From the NCBI RefSeq assembly GCF_030297175.1, contig NZ_AP028070.1, positions 372,001 to 436,000 of the forward strand: 64,000 bases of DNA, in the 5' to 3' direction. A program made the position numbers and the translations under genes. Numbering within the stretch: position 1 is the first letter of the stretch; each line of letters begins with the position of its first letter. The stretch is from Marinobacter sp. LA51 (GTDB taxonomy: Bacteria > Pseudomonadota > Gammaproteobacteria > Pseudomonadales > Oleiphilaceae). Below, piece after piece: positions 36,403 to 47,591 of this stretch. The notes below the pieces were generated by a model, which saw nothing but the letters and a program-made list of their open reading frames with translations, did not search any database and was not told the origin of the DNA.

Positions 36403-37275
36403 ATGCGCCTGATCCTGAGCCGAAAAGGCTTCGATTCCTCCGCCGGGGGCTGCCCTAGCCCAGTGCTGCCCGGTGGCACCCTGTGTGTGCTGCCGATACC
36501 CGATGCCCAATCCCGAATCCGTTACGACGACGTGCGTTTTGGCGAGCGCAGGCTGGGCAAGTTGGCCCGGGATCTGAGTGGTGGCCGGGTTCGGGGCGGC
36601 GACGGTGCTCACCTCGATCCAGACTTACTGACGGAAGCCTATCCCCGTGCAGAAAACTGGCGGCCTGTGCTTGGCCAGACCGGTGCTGCCCAGGGCCATC
36701 TGCGCAACCAGGGAGTGACGGCCGGCGACCTGTTTCTGTTCTTCGGGGTGTTTCGTTACGCCGAACTCTGGCGTCGGCGCTGGCGTTTTGTACCCGGCAC
36801 CCGGCCATTTCATGCGCTCTGGGGCTGGCTGCATATTGGCGACGTGGTGACTGTCGATGAGATGTCGGAGCCGGACTTGCCCTGGGCCCGGTATCATCCG
36901 CATTTGCACGGTCAGCCCGATCCCGGCAATACGCTGTATCTGGCCTCGAATGGCGTCCAGTTGCCGGGTCTCGGCCAGGAACTGCCCGGGGCAGGTGCGT
37001 TCACCGAGCTGGATGCGCCCCATATTTTGAGTGACCCTGAGGGCCGGTTACCGACCCAGTGGCGGTTGCCCGCCGCCTTTTATCCTGGCAAGGAGCGGCC
37101 GCCCTTGAGCTACCACACCAAGGCCGATCGCTGGCGGCTGGATGCACCCTGGTGTTACCTGCAGTGCGCGGCCCGGGGCCAGGAGTTTGTTCTGGATCTG
37201 GCGGCTTATCCCGAACTGAATCCCTGGCTGGCGTCGCTGCTCAGAACTGGCCATGACGACCGGCGCCGCCCTTGA
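36403..37275 (+). CDS. Nmad3-type putative nucleotide modification protein
   Basis: The 290-residue protein begins MRLILSRKGFDSSAGGCPSP and continues LCVLPIPD, the pattern I associate with nucleotide-modification-associated domain 3 (Nmad3). Other conserved-looking parts are TGAAQGHLRNQGVTAGDLFLFFGVFR and GDVVTVDE. Nmad3 was predicted from phage and island contexts to act in base hypermodification; biochemistry is lacking. No modification or phage genes surround it. The ATG at 36403 places the LSRKGFDS motif at the N-terminus, as expected. Its end overlaps the convergent enoyl-CoA hydratase gene by 35 bases. Confidence 0.72.
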   Translation: MRLILSRKGFDSSAGGCPSPVLPGGTLCVLPIPDAQSRIRYDDVRFGERRLGKLARDLSGGRVRGGDGAHLDPDLLTEAYPRAENWRPVLGQTGAAQGHLRNQGVTAGDLFLFFGVFRYAELWRRRWRFVPGTRPFHALWGWLHIGDVVTVDEMSEPDLPWARYHPHLHGQPDPGNTLYLASNGVQLPGLGQELPGAGAFTELDAPHILSDPEGRLPTQWRLPAAFYPGKERPPLSYHTKADRWRLDAPWCYLQCAARGQEFVLDLAAYPELNPWLASLLRTGHDDRRRP

Positions 37276-38017
37276 AGCGCTTGGCACCTTCCAGGGCCTC
37301 CTCAAAGACCACCGGATAACCGCCGGCGCCCTCGGCTACCAAAGCCTCGTGGGCGCTCAGGTCCCACTGGTGCAGGGCCGAGGCCCGGTCAGCAAGCAGG
37401 CACTTTTGCGGAAAACCGGCAAGGGTTGCCGCCAGATCCCGGGCGGCGTCCAGGGCAGAGCCATCGGGCACCACCCGGTTGGCCAGCCCCATGGACAGGG
37501 CTTCGTCTGCCTTGACCGGTCGCCCGGTCAGGATCATATCCAGAGCGTGACCCTGGCCAACAATGCGCGGCAGGCGTACGGTGCCGCCATCAATCAGCGG
37601 CACGCCCCAGCGTCGGCAGAACACGCCAAAGACAGCCGAGTGTTCAGCCACGCGCAGATCGCACATCAGGGCCAGCTCCAGGCCGCCCGCCACCGCATAG
37701 CCGGACACCGCGGCAATCACCGGCTTGGACAGAGACATCCGGGTTGGCCCCAGGGGACCATGACCGATGCCATGGGGATCGACTTCGTTGCGGCGCTCGG
37801 GATCGTCGAGGGCCCCCAGATCGGCGCCGGCACAAAAGTGGCCGCCGGCGCCGCACAGCACCGCGACTTTCGCGGCTTCGTTCTGTTCAAAGTCGGTGAA
37901 GGCCTTGCGCAAAGCGTTGGCAGTGGGTCGGTCGATGGCGTTGCGTTGGTCCGGTCGGTTCACGGTGATGGTGACAATGCCATTGTCGAGCTCGGTAAGA
38001 ACGGAAGCGGTGGTCAT
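37241..38017 (-). CDS. enoyl-CoA hydratase/isomerase family protein
   Basis: The 258-residue crotonase-fold protein has VTITVNRPDQRNAIDRPT, the oxyanion-hole region GAGGHFCAGADLGAL and the second region KPVIAAVSGYAVAGGLELALMCDLRVA, with the two glutamate-like positions partly replaced. It should act on an acyl-CoA, as a hydratase or isomerase. The ATG at 38017 is chosen over an upstream in-frame start at 38104 because the crotonase fold begins there. It is divergent from the MscS gene. Confidence 0.87.
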   Translation of the reverse strand: MTTASVLTELDNGIVTITVNRPDQRNAIDRPTANALRKAFTDFEQNEAAKVAVLCGAGGHFCAGADLGALDDPERRNEVDPHGIGHGPLGPTRMSLSKPVIAAVSGYAVAGGLELALMCDLRVAEHSAVFGVFCRRWGVPLIDGGTVRLPRIVGQGHALDMILTGRPVKADEALSMGLANRVVPDGSALDAARDLAATLAGFPQKCLLADRASALHQWDLSAHEALVAEGAGGYPVVFEEALEGAKRFKGGAGRHGQF

Positions 38018-38132
38018 GGCTGGGCCCTGCGCAATTGACGTGATTGATCCATAATTTGGTATTACCCCTAAGATAGCAGGGCATCGGGCTAACTTGTTGG
38101 CCACACGAAACGATTGAAAAGGGAAAGCAACA

Positions 38133-39278
38133 ATGGCGGACAGCTTTTGGCAAGCCGTGACTGAACAGCTTAAAAAGAATCTCGGGGATTCCCTGGAGGC
38201 CCTTGGAGCCGGGGAGGTGGATTGGACTGACCTCGGAGTGGGGGTGATCAGCCAGTTGCTGATTCTGATGGTTTATCTCGGCCTCTATGCCAGCATCTAC
38301 CTTGCCGTTATGGCAGTGCTAAAATCGGTAGTCGGGCAAAAGCGAAGTAACAGTCACACGTTCGCCCATGTTCGTACCGGCTTGCGCTATCTGGTCGGAC
38401 TGGGCTTCCTGCTCACTGTGCTGGCCCAGTTTGGCGCCACCCCCGAGTTGCTGCAGTCGGTTGCCAAGGCCGGGTTTATCGCCCTCGGTTTCTACGTCGG
38501 CTGGTTGGTGCTGGGCCGAGTCATTGTTGAATCCATGCAGCGCGCCCATCTCGACCCGTCCATCCGGCAGCTGGTGGATAACCTGTTTGCGGTACTGTTG
38601 GTCGCCTTCGGGGCCGTCACCGTGCTGGCGCAATTTGGCTTTGATGTCTTATCCATTGTGGCTGGTCTGGGCATCGTTGGCATCGCAGTGGGTTTCGCGG
38701 CTCAGTCCACCTTGTCCAACTTCATTGCCGGGGTAACCTTGCTGATCGAGCGGCCATTTCGGATCGGGGACTGGGTCACTATCAATGGCCAGGACGGCAA
38801 GGTGGTGAAAATTGCCCTGCGAACCACCTGGTTGCGGACTCGGGACAACATCTTCACGATGATTCCGAACGACAGCGTAGCCTCGTCCGAGATCGTCAAT
38901 TTCAGTACCGAGGGCGCCATCCGGCTGAACATCTCGGTCGGTATCGCCTACAAGGAGCGAGCGGAGGCGGCCCGCCAGATCATTATGCCGATATTGGAAC
39001 AACATCCCGAGGTGCTGCAGGTCGCCGACATGATGCCCAAGGTGATGCTGTCGAATCTGGGTGACTCTTCGATTGATCTTATCGTTCAGGCCTGGATCGG
39101 CCCGGATAACCTCGATGTACAGCCCAGTATCAAGGCGGAGTTGCTGGAGCAGATTAAAGACGCCCTGGATCACGCCGGCATAGAAATTCCCTTCCCGCAT
39201 CTGCAGTTGTTTATCGACGATGCGAAAGGTCTCAAACCGGTTATGGAGCCGTTTTACCCGAAACTGGCAGGCCAGTAA
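38133..39278 (+). CDS. small-conductance mechanosensitive channel, MscS family
   Basis: The 381-residue protein has four or so N-terminal membrane segments, the pore helix and beta-domain of MscS (VAGLGIVGIAVGFAAQSTLSNFIAGVTLLIERPFRIGDWV across two motifs), then an alpha/beta C-terminal domain ending IEIPFPHLQLFI. Such channels release solutes after osmotic downshock, which fits an organism importing ectoine. It stands alone with an AAAGGGAAAG ribosome site. Confidence 0.93.
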   Translation: MADSFWQAVTEQLKKNLGDSLEALGAGEVDWTDLGVGVISQLLILMVYLGLYASIYLAVMAVLKSVVGQKRSNSHTFAHVRTGLRYLVGLGFLLTVLAQFGATPELLQSVAKAGFIALGFYVGWLVLGRVIVESMQRAHLDPSIRQLVDNLFAVLLVAFGAVTVLAQFGFDVLSIVAGLGIVGIAVGFAAQSTLSNFIAGVTLLIERPFRIGDWVTINGQDGKVVKIALRTTWLRTRDNIFTMIPNDSVASSEIVNFSTEGAIRLNISVGIAYKERAEAARQIIMPILEQHPEVLQVADMMPKVMLSNLGDSSIDLIVQAWIGPDNLDVQPSIKAELLEQIKDALDHAGIEIPFPHLQLFIDDAKGLKPVMEPFYPKLAGQ

Positions 39279-39322
39279 CACCGGCTCAGATACCTATTTC
39301 GTCTATCCCGGAGGATGACTAA

Positions 39323-40078
39323 GTGCAGCAACACGCGTTCTATGAAGACAACACCACGCTTGCCCAGTATCTGGAGTTCAATTATGGCGAGCAGTGGCAC
39401 GGCGAGCCGAATTTCCCAAAAGAGCTGGCGGATGCGGCCCTGGGCGCCATGGACGGTCGGACCCTGGGGCGGGCACTGGACATTGGTTGCGCCTGCGGCC
39501 GCAGCAGTTTTGAGTTGGCTAGGACGTTTGATCATGTCGACGGCATCGACTTTTCAGCTAACTTCATTCGCAAGTGCAGGGAAATGGCCGCGGACAAGCA
39601 GGTTCGCTACGCCCGGCCGGAGGAAGGTGAACTGGTGAGCTATCACGAACGCACCCTGGCGTCCCTGGGGCTGGAGCAAACTACGGAACGGGTGGCGTTT
39701 CATGAGGGCGATGCCTGTGCCCTCGACCCTTCGTTCGCGGGTTACGACCTGGTGCTGGCCGGCAATCTGATCGACCGGCTTTATAGGCCTGCGGACTTTC
39801 TGACCACCGTGCACGAACGGATCAACGAAGGCGGATTGCTGGCCATTGCCTCGCCCTACACCTGGATGGAGGAATACACGCCCAAGGCTTCGTGGGTGGG
39901 TGGTTTCATAAAGGATGATAAGGAATACACCACGCTGGACGGTCTGAAAGACATGCTGGCGCCGCATTTCCGTCTTCTCGGCGAGCCGCGCAGCCTGCCA
40001 TTCGTGATCCGGGAAACCCGGAACAAGTTCCAGCACAGCTTCTCGGAGTTCTCTGTCTGGCAGAAAGTCAGCGCCTGA
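39323..40078 (+). CDS. 4-mercaptohistidine N1-methyltransferase-like (OvoA C-terminal domain type)
   Basis: The 251-residue SAM-dependent methyltransferase has QYLEFNYGEQWHGEPNFP, the SAM motif ALDIGCACGRSSFELA, VDGIDFSANFIRKC, LVLAGNLIDRLYRPADFL, ASPYTWMEEYTP and VIRETRNKFQHSFSE. This set matches the C-terminal methyltransferase half of ovothiol synthase OvoA, which methylates 5-thiohistidine. Here it is free-standing, and no sulfoxide-synthase half is in the window. The GTG at 39323 has GGAGG 9 bases upstream. Substrate is inferred from family. Confidence 0.82.
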   Translation: MQQHAFYEDNTTLAQYLEFNYGEQWHGEPNFPKELADAALGAMDGRTLGRALDIGCACGRSSFELARTFDHVDGIDFSANFIRKCREMAADKQVRYARPEEGELVSYHERTLASLGLEQTTERVAFHEGDACALDPSFAGYDLVLAGNLIDRLYRPADFLTTVHERINEGGLLAIASPYTWMEEYTPKASWVGGFIKDDKEYTTLDGLKDMLAPHFRLLGEPRSLPFVIRETRNKFQHSFSEFSVWQKVSA

Positions 40079-40202
40079 TCGGCACGGCATTCGCTGGCGT
40101 ATTGGCGAAAGCGAGTTGTCATCAAAACGTCACGGGATGGGGCTATTGTTAAGCCTCATCAGGACGATTTGCACTGGTGTTGTTCATCGTGTGAATGCTT
40201 GG

Positions 40203-40228
40203 ACCGGGGCTTATACCCCGGTTTTTTT
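40203..40228 (+). terminator. rho-independent terminator
   Basis: ACCGGGG pairs with CCCCGGT around a 6-base loop, followed by a T run. It lies 124 bases after the methyltransferase stop and just before the end of the convergent nitroreductase gene. The spacing leaves room for a short RNA of its own (see findings). Confidence 0.88.
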
Positions 40229-40236
40229 ATGCCCGC

Positions 40237-40974
40237 CTATTTGAGCCCAAAGCCTTTGCCTTGTAGGAAGCCCTGCATGTGCGGCCGCAGTTTGGTGGTG
40301 AACAGGGGCTTCAGTTGCTCTGACCAGGTAGTGTCCTTGTTGCCATCACTGCGGTCCCGGTAGTACTGGTTCATGGTGCTGTCGAACCCAGACACCTGCT
40401 GTTCCTCCTGATCGTCCCGGTAGTAGTCTTCCATCAGAATGCTATCTACCGGCAGTCGTGGCTTAACCTCCGGGTTCTGGTCGGGGTAGCCCAGACACAT
40501 GCCGAATACCGGGTACACATCCTCTGGCAGGCGCAGCAGGCTGCTGACTTCGGCCGGGTTGTTGCGGATGCCGCCGATGTAGCATAGCCCCAGTCCCTCG
40601 GATTCTGCTGCCACGGCGACATTCTGTGCCATCAGGGCGGTGTCGACACTCGCTACGACAAGCTGTTCTGTTGTGCCCCGCACCACCTCGGCGCCTGCGC
40701 GCTCGGCCGCGTTGGTAGAGCGTTTCATGTCGGCGCAGAACACCAGGAAATCAGAGCAGTCGGCAATGTAGGTCTGACCACCGGCCAGCTCGGCGATAGC
40801 CTGCCGGTTTTCCGGATTGGTTACGTGGATCACGGAGTAGGCCTGAACGTGGTTCGACGTGGCAGCGCACTGGCCGGCACGAATCAGCTCGTGCAGAAGC
40901 TCGTGGGGAATTTTCTGCTCGGTGAATTTACGAATCGAGCGATGGGACTGCAGAAGTTCGATGGTGGCGTTCAT
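40237..40974 (-). CDS. NfsA-type NAD(P)H nitroreductase
   Basis: The 245-residue flavoprotein begins ELLQSHRSIRKFTEQKIP and has RAGQCAATSNHVQAYSVI, the FMN-binding pattern of the nitroreductase family, then LGLCYIGGIRNNPAEVSSLL and PVFGMCLGYPDQNPEVKPRLP, typical of the NfsA/FRP subgroup. It reduces nitroaromatics or flavin with NADPH. The gene is single and divergent from a GGDEF gene 149 bases away. Confidence 0.92.
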   Translation of the reverse strand: MNATIELLQSHRSIRKFTEQKIPHELLHELIRAGQCAATSNHVQAYSVIHVTNPENRQAIAELAGGQTYIADCSDFLVFCADMKRSTNAAERAGAEVVRGTTEQLVVASVDTALMAQNVAVAAESEGLGLCYIGGIRNNPAEVSSLLRLPEDVYPVFGMCLGYPDQNPEVKPRLPVDSILMEDYYRDDQEEQQVSGFDSTMNQYYRDRSDGNKDTTWSEQLKPLFTTKLRPHMQGFLQGKGFGLK

Positions 40975-41123
40975 GGCGATCCAGTCTCGGTGAGTAAGGT
41001 AAGGAACAGTGACAATAACGATACCAAACGCTACAAAGCAACCTATCGAAAAGTCGATGGGAGCTGCTAATCTCCTAAGAGGCCAGTCTTCTACGTTACC
41101 CAGACATCCAACCTAGAGCTTCC

Positions 41124-42314
41124 ATGGAATTGAACCTGCATTTGCCAACCCTGCTGCTGTTGTCGGTTGCCGTTAATCTGATGGTCGGTGGCTTGCTGTG
41201 GCTGGTCTATCGGTTGCGGGATCGCCAGGTCTGTTTCCGGCTGTGGACACTTGCCTGCTTGACCTTTGTGGGCGGCAGCTTGCTGGCCTGTGCTGGCTCC
41301 GTTGTGGAGGCACCCTTTGTTACCGTGTTTGCCGCTCACCTGTGTCTGGGGCTGTCTCCCTGGCTGGTGCTGGCGGGCATTCACCGCCTCCTGGGACTGC
41401 CTCTGGCCGGCGGGGTTAAATCATCTCGGGTACTCGCTGTCTGCGGGGTGGTCTATGTTGCAAGTCTTTTGGCGTCTTATGCGGGCGATTCTTTGATCCC
41501 CCGATTGCTGACAGCGCTCTGGTCGGCACTGGTGTTTAGTGTCGCGATCTATCGCCTGGCAAGCTGTGCGCGTACGCCCCGATTGCCGTTCCAGATACTT
41601 CAGACCATCTTCGGTATCCACGGCATCCTGATGATGTTGCAGGTGTTGGTGATTGCCACCAGCAAGTGGGAGCTGATCCACCTGGACGTGGATGCCGTGC
41701 TCACGCTGATTCTGGCTCATCATCTGTTGCTGGCAACGGCCACTGTTATGGCGCTGCCGCTGCTGGCGTTTACCCAGGCAGAGCGCAATCTGAAGCTGCT
41801 GGCCGAGCGCGACGAACTTACGCAGCTGCTGAACCGGCGTGCTTTTCTTCAGGAAGGCATCGCCGCGTTCGAGCAGGCTCGTGCACAGCAAAATACGCTG
41901 ACGGTGCTGATGATTGACCTGGATTATTTCAAAGAGATCAACGATCAGTGGGGCCACGAAGTGGGCGACAGCGTTTTGAGCTTTGTCGCCACCATCATGA
42001 CCGAGGAACTGCGGGACGGTGACATCATCGGCCGAATTGGCGGTGAAGAATTTGCCGCCATTCTGAATACCGGCAGTTGCAGGGAAGTGGAAGCCGTTAC
42101 CGAGCGCCTGCTGCGGAAGATCGCAGAGCGCGGTCAACGGGTGGATGGGCGCGCCCTGAACCTGTCAGCCAGCATTGGTGGCGTCGCGATCTCACCACAA
42201 ACTCACAGTTTTAACGACATGATGCGATTGGCAGACTCGGCCATGTATCAGGCTAAGGAAAAAGGGCGAAACCGGGTGCAATTTTTCGCCAGCGCTCACT
42301 CCGGATCCTGCTGA
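41124..42314 (+). CDS. membrane-bound diguanylate cyclase
   Basis: The 396-residue protein has about six membrane segments in residues 8-215 and a GGDEF domain with DELTQLLNRRAFLQEGI, the active-site loop IGGEEF and SASIGGVAIS. The glycine and two glutamates are intact, so it should be active. The N-terminal membrane part has no named sensor signature. It is monocistronic and adds to the c-di-GMP network with the HD-GYP and 7TMR-GGDEF proteins. Confidence 0.92.
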   Translation: MELNLHLPTLLLLSVAVNLMVGGLLWLVYRLRDRQVCFRLWTLACLTFVGGSLLACAGSVVEAPFVTVFAAHLCLGLSPWLVLAGIHRLLGLPLAGGVKSSRVLAVCGVVYVASLLASYAGDSLIPRLLTALWSALVFSVAIYRLASCARTPRLPFQILQTIFGIHGILMMLQVLVIATSKWELIHLDVDAVLTLILAHHLLLATATVMALPLLAFTQAERNLKLLAERDELTQLLNRRAFLQEGIAAFEQARAQQNTLTVLMIDLDYFKEINDQWGHEVGDSVLSFVATIMTEELRDGDIIGRIGGEEFAAILNTGSCREVEAVTERLLRKIAERGQRVDGRALNLSASIGGVAISPQTHSFNDMMRLADSAMYQAKEKGRNRVQFFASAHSGSC

Positions 42315-42329
42315 ATTCGTCGAGTGGTC

Positions 42330-42647
42330 CTAGAATCGGGCCCCTTCCACACTGTTGCGCTGGCGATAGTGAGTCAGCGCAACATTGGCGCCAGCCAGCA
42401 CAACAAAGAGCAGGATGCCTTTGGGCACCAGGGCGTGAATCTCGGGGTTGGGCGCAGTGCTGGCGGTGACCAGGATCAGGCCCAGAACGTTTCGCGCCAG
42501 ACGCACGGCGAGCAGCGTGCATAGATAGCCCGACTGTAGGGCAGTCTCAGGCGAGCGCAGGCTGCGACCAAGTGTTGGCATCAGGTGCACGGTGTTGAGA
42601 AGCAGAACAGTGAAGATGACAAGCTGAGCGATATTGAAAAACGTCAT
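42330..42647 (-). CDS. small hypothetical membrane protein
   Basis: The 105-residue frame has three likely membrane segments (residues about 5-22, 42-62 and 72-92) and a basic C-terminus. No family was recognised. The start ATG has no clear ribosome site and lies 7 bases from a tandem repeat that may mark an inserted sequence, so its normal upstream region may have been lost. It is convergent with the diguanylate cyclase gene. Confidence 0.5.
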   Translation of the reverse strand: MTFFNIAQLVIFTVLLLNTVHLMPTLGRSLRSPETALQSGYLCTLLAVRLARNVLGLILVTASTAPNPEIHALVPKGILLFVVLAGANVALTHYRQRNSVEGARF

Positions 42648-42653
42648 AATGAA

Positions 42654-42698
42654 AAGAAAGTGACATCAATAATGGGTTAAGAAAGTGACAGCAATTAT
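42654..42698. repeat. two tandem imperfect repeats (25-base period)
   Basis: AAGAAAGTGACATCAATAAT at 42654 is repeated as AAGAAAGTGACAGCAATTAT at 42679, 18 of 20 bases alike. Short, same-direction repeats of this kind are found at the ends of IS21-family elements. No transposase remains nearby, so this is at most a relic. Confidence 0.65.
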
Positions 42699-42977
42699 CC
42701 CCGATTGATCACTTTTAATCCAGTTTGCCCTTCCGGTATCAACTCCAGGCTCCCTCGAGCCTTCCCCCCGAACCTCCCTCGTGCGATTCCAGAATCCCTG
42801 CGTTGATGGTTTTTCCATCGACAACAAAAAACTATGACTGTGGTTAGAAAAAGCTAATAGTGACAACCGTGTACGGCTGCTACAACTATAAGGATAGAAG
42901 CTGGCGGAGTTCCTGGACTAACCAGCGCGGCAAAGTTTTTTTTGCTGTGCCCATCGCAGGAGGCTGCCGGATTGTGA

Positions 42978-45260
<2,283 letters not shown>

Positions 45261-45287
45261 ATAATCGGTCAGTCAAACAACCTCTGA

Positions 45288-45322
45288 GGGGCATGGCAGT
45301 AGAACTGCCATGCCCCTTTTTT
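45288..45322 (+). terminator. rho-independent terminator after katG
   Basis: GGGGCATGGCAGT pairs perfectly with ACTGCCATGCCCC around an AGA loop, followed by TTTTTT. It starts 28 bases after the katG stop. Confidence 0.95.
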
Positions 45323-45431
45323 ATAACACCTTGCCGACTGGGTGGGAGTAAATTGTCCCGTTCAAGCTGAGGGATGTATGCCTCCGGCTCTGCACGTGCC
45401 CGCCATAACCGGAAGCTTTTAGGGAGGTTAT

Positions 45432-46604
45432 TTAAGCGGGTACAGGGCTGCGGTTATCCAGCGAAGCTGAAATTCGCGTCAGTATCAGGGCCGAAAGCAC
45501 GATCAGCCCGCCAATCCAGGGGGTACTCATCAGCCCCATATCCTCGACGATATGCCCGCCAAGCCAGGCGCCCCCGGCAATGCCGATGTTGAACGCGGCG
45601 ATGTTGAGGCCGGAGGCGACATCGACCGAATGGGGCGTGTAGCGTTCAGCGAGTTGCACCACGTACACCTGCAGGCCAGGCACATTGCCGAAGGCGAAGG
45701 CCCCCCAGACCAGCAGAGTGATGACGGCGGCAATCGGGTAGTGGGCGCTGAAGGTGAGCGCAAACATGATTGCCGCCAGGCCACCGAAGATAATGTAGAG
45801 CGCTGAGGTTGGCCCCAGGCGGTCTGCCAGTTTACCGCCCCAGATGTTGCCGGTAGCTACCGACACGCCGTAAACCAGTAGCAACAGGCTCACCATTCCA
45901 GAAGCAAAGCCGGTGACATCCTCGAGAATGGGGGTGAGGTAGGTGAACGCGGTGAATGTGCCGCCATAGCCGATCGCGGTCATGGCATAGACCAGTAGCA
46001 GGCGCGGGTGAGTGAGCACCTGCAGTTGCTGGCTCAGGCTCGCCGGCACCGATTGCTTAAGGTTTTTCGGGACCAGCAGAGCGCTGCCAACCAGGGCAAT
46101 GGTACCCAGAGCGGCGACGATGAGGAAGGTGGCGCGCCAGCCAAAGGTCTGGCCGATGAAGGTCCCCAGTGGTACGCCTGTCACCAGGGCCACGGTAAGG
46201 CCGGTGAACATGATGGCAATGGCGCTGGCTTCTTTATCTTTCGCAACCAGGCTGGTGGCAATGGTCGAGCCGATCGAGAAGAACACCCCGTGGGCAAGGC
46301 CGGTCAGGATCCGTGCGGTGATCAACGAGCCGTAGTTCGGTGCCATCCATGCCAGCACGTTGCCCAGGATGAACAATGCCATCAGCGACAGCAGTACCAG
46401 CTTACGATTCCAGCGCCCAGTGAGGGCGGTTAGAACCGGTGCGCCTACGGCAACACCGAGTGCATACAGGCTGACCAGCAGCCCCGCCGAGGGCAGGCTG
46501 ACTCCGAGATCCAGGGCGATGGTCGGGACCAGGCCGACAATAACGAACTCGGTGGTCCCGATTGCAAAGGCACTGAGCGTCAGTGCAAATAGCGCAATGG
46601 GCAT
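45432..46604 (-). CDS. MFS drug:H+ antiporter-1 family exporter
   Basis: The 390-residue, twelve-span major facilitator begins with ALTLSAFAIGTTEFVIVGLVPTIA, the hallmark of the AraJ/YdhP/PbuE-like DHA1 group, and has GAPVLTALTGRWNRK as its loop 2-3 motif. It likely exports drugs, sugars or purines; the substrate is unknown. The ATG at 46604 has a GGAGA site. It is divergent from a LysR gene 101 bases away, the usual regulator-exporter pairing. Confidence 0.88.
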   Translation of the reverse strand: MPIALFALTLSAFAIGTTEFVIVGLVPTIALDLGVSLPSAGLLVSLYALGVAVGAPVLTALTGRWNRKLVLLSLMALFILGNVLAWMAPNYGSLITARILTGLAHGVFFSIGSTIATSLVAKDKEASAIAIMFTGLTVALVTGVPLGTFIGQTFGWRATFLIVAALGTIALVGSALLVPKNLKQSVPASLSQQLQVLTHPRLLLVYAMTAIGYGGTFTAFTYLTPILEDVTGFASGMVSLLLLVYGVSVATGNIWGGKLADRLGPTSALYIIFGGLAAIMFALTFSAHYPIAAVITLLVWGAFAFGNVPGLQVYVVQLAERYTPHSVDVASGLNIAAFNIGIAGGAWLGGHIVEDMGLMSTPWIGGLIVLSALILTRISASLDNRSPVPA

Positions 46605-46705
46605 AGCGGATATCTCCAGTAAGTTTGATTGACGCTGGCTAGTCTGGCGCCGCATACTTTTGCGATAAATGCCTGTTTTTGAAAATTACCTTTGCGGAAT
46701 GTGCA

Positions 46706-47590
46706 ATGAAGAGTCGTTCTGAGGATCTGGTTTTCCTGCTGGCGGTCGTCGACAGCGGCGGTTTCAGCGCCGCTGCGGAACATCTGGAAATCTCGGTGAC
46801 CAAGGTTTCCCGGGCGGTGTCCCGTCTGGAAAAATCCCTGAATGCCACCTTACTCAATCGCACCACACGCCAGGTCAACCTCACCGAGGAAGGCCAGGCC
46901 TTTATCGCCCAGGTGCGTGCCGGTTTGTCCACACTGGAAGAGGCGGAGGAAGCGCTGGCGGTTCGGCGGCAGAAACCTGCGGGCAGATTACGGGTGGACG
47001 CTGCCAATCCCTTTGTCCTGCATCAGATCGTGCCGCACGTAAAAGCGTTTCGGGAGGCGTACCCGGAAATAGAGCTGGAACTGACTGCCAGTGATCGGAT
47101 GGTGGATCTGCTGGAAAAGCGCATTGATGTCGCAATCCGGATCGGACCGCTGGAGGATTCGACACTGCACGCGCGGCCGATGGGGCGTTCGCCGTTGTCG
47201 ATTGTAGGTTCGCCAGATTATTTTCGGGAGCATGGGCGATGCCATACGCCCCACGATCTGGCCAGGCACACGCTGATCGGCTTTACCGCGCCGGAATCGC
47301 TCAATCTGTGGCATGTAGGTGATGGCCTTCAGATCCGGCCAGCTATTCGGGCCAGCAGTGGCGAAGCGGTACGCCAGCTGTGCCTGGGAGGCAATGGTCT
47401 GGCCTACCTGTCGCGCTTCATGGTGGGGGAGGATGTGAAGCAAGGTCGCCTGGTGGAAGTGCTCGGCGAGCACCTGACCCGGCCCAATCCGCGCGAGCTG
47501 GTGAATGCGGTTTACTATCGCAACACCACGTTGTCGGCCCGCATTCAGGTGTTTCTCGATTTCTTCAGTGCCCGCTGGCAGTCCCTTTAG
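46706..47590 (+). CDS. LysR family transcriptional regulator
   Basis: This 294-residue regulator has an N-terminal helix-turn-helix (VVDSGGFSAAAEHLEISVTKVSRAVSRLE across the helices) and the RTTRQVNLTEEG wing typical of the CrgA/AaeR-like LysR group, then an effector domain. The ATG at 46706 is preferred over an upstream TTG at 46679. It probably controls the divergent MFS exporter. Confidence 0.88.
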   Translation: MKSRSEDLVFLLAVVDSGGFSAAAEHLEISVTKVSRAVSRLEKSLNATLLNRTTRQVNLTEEGQAFIAQVRAGLSTLEEAEEALAVRRQKPAGRLRVDAANPFVLHQIVPHVKAFREAYPEIELELTASDRMVDLLEKRIDVAIRIGPLEDSTLHARPMGRSPLSIVGSPDYFREHGRCHTPHDLARHTLIGFTAPESLNLWHVGDGLQIRPAIRASSGEAVRQLCLGGNGLAYLSRFMVGEDVKQGRLVEVLGEHLTRPNPRELVNAVYYRNTTLSARIQVFLDFFSARWQSL

Positions 47591-47591
47591 G

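Noticed and set aside
42666..42866. 66-codon reverse frame upstream of katG
   Set aside because: No ribosome site or family match; it runs through the tandem repeat region and may be a chance frame in a relic insertion.
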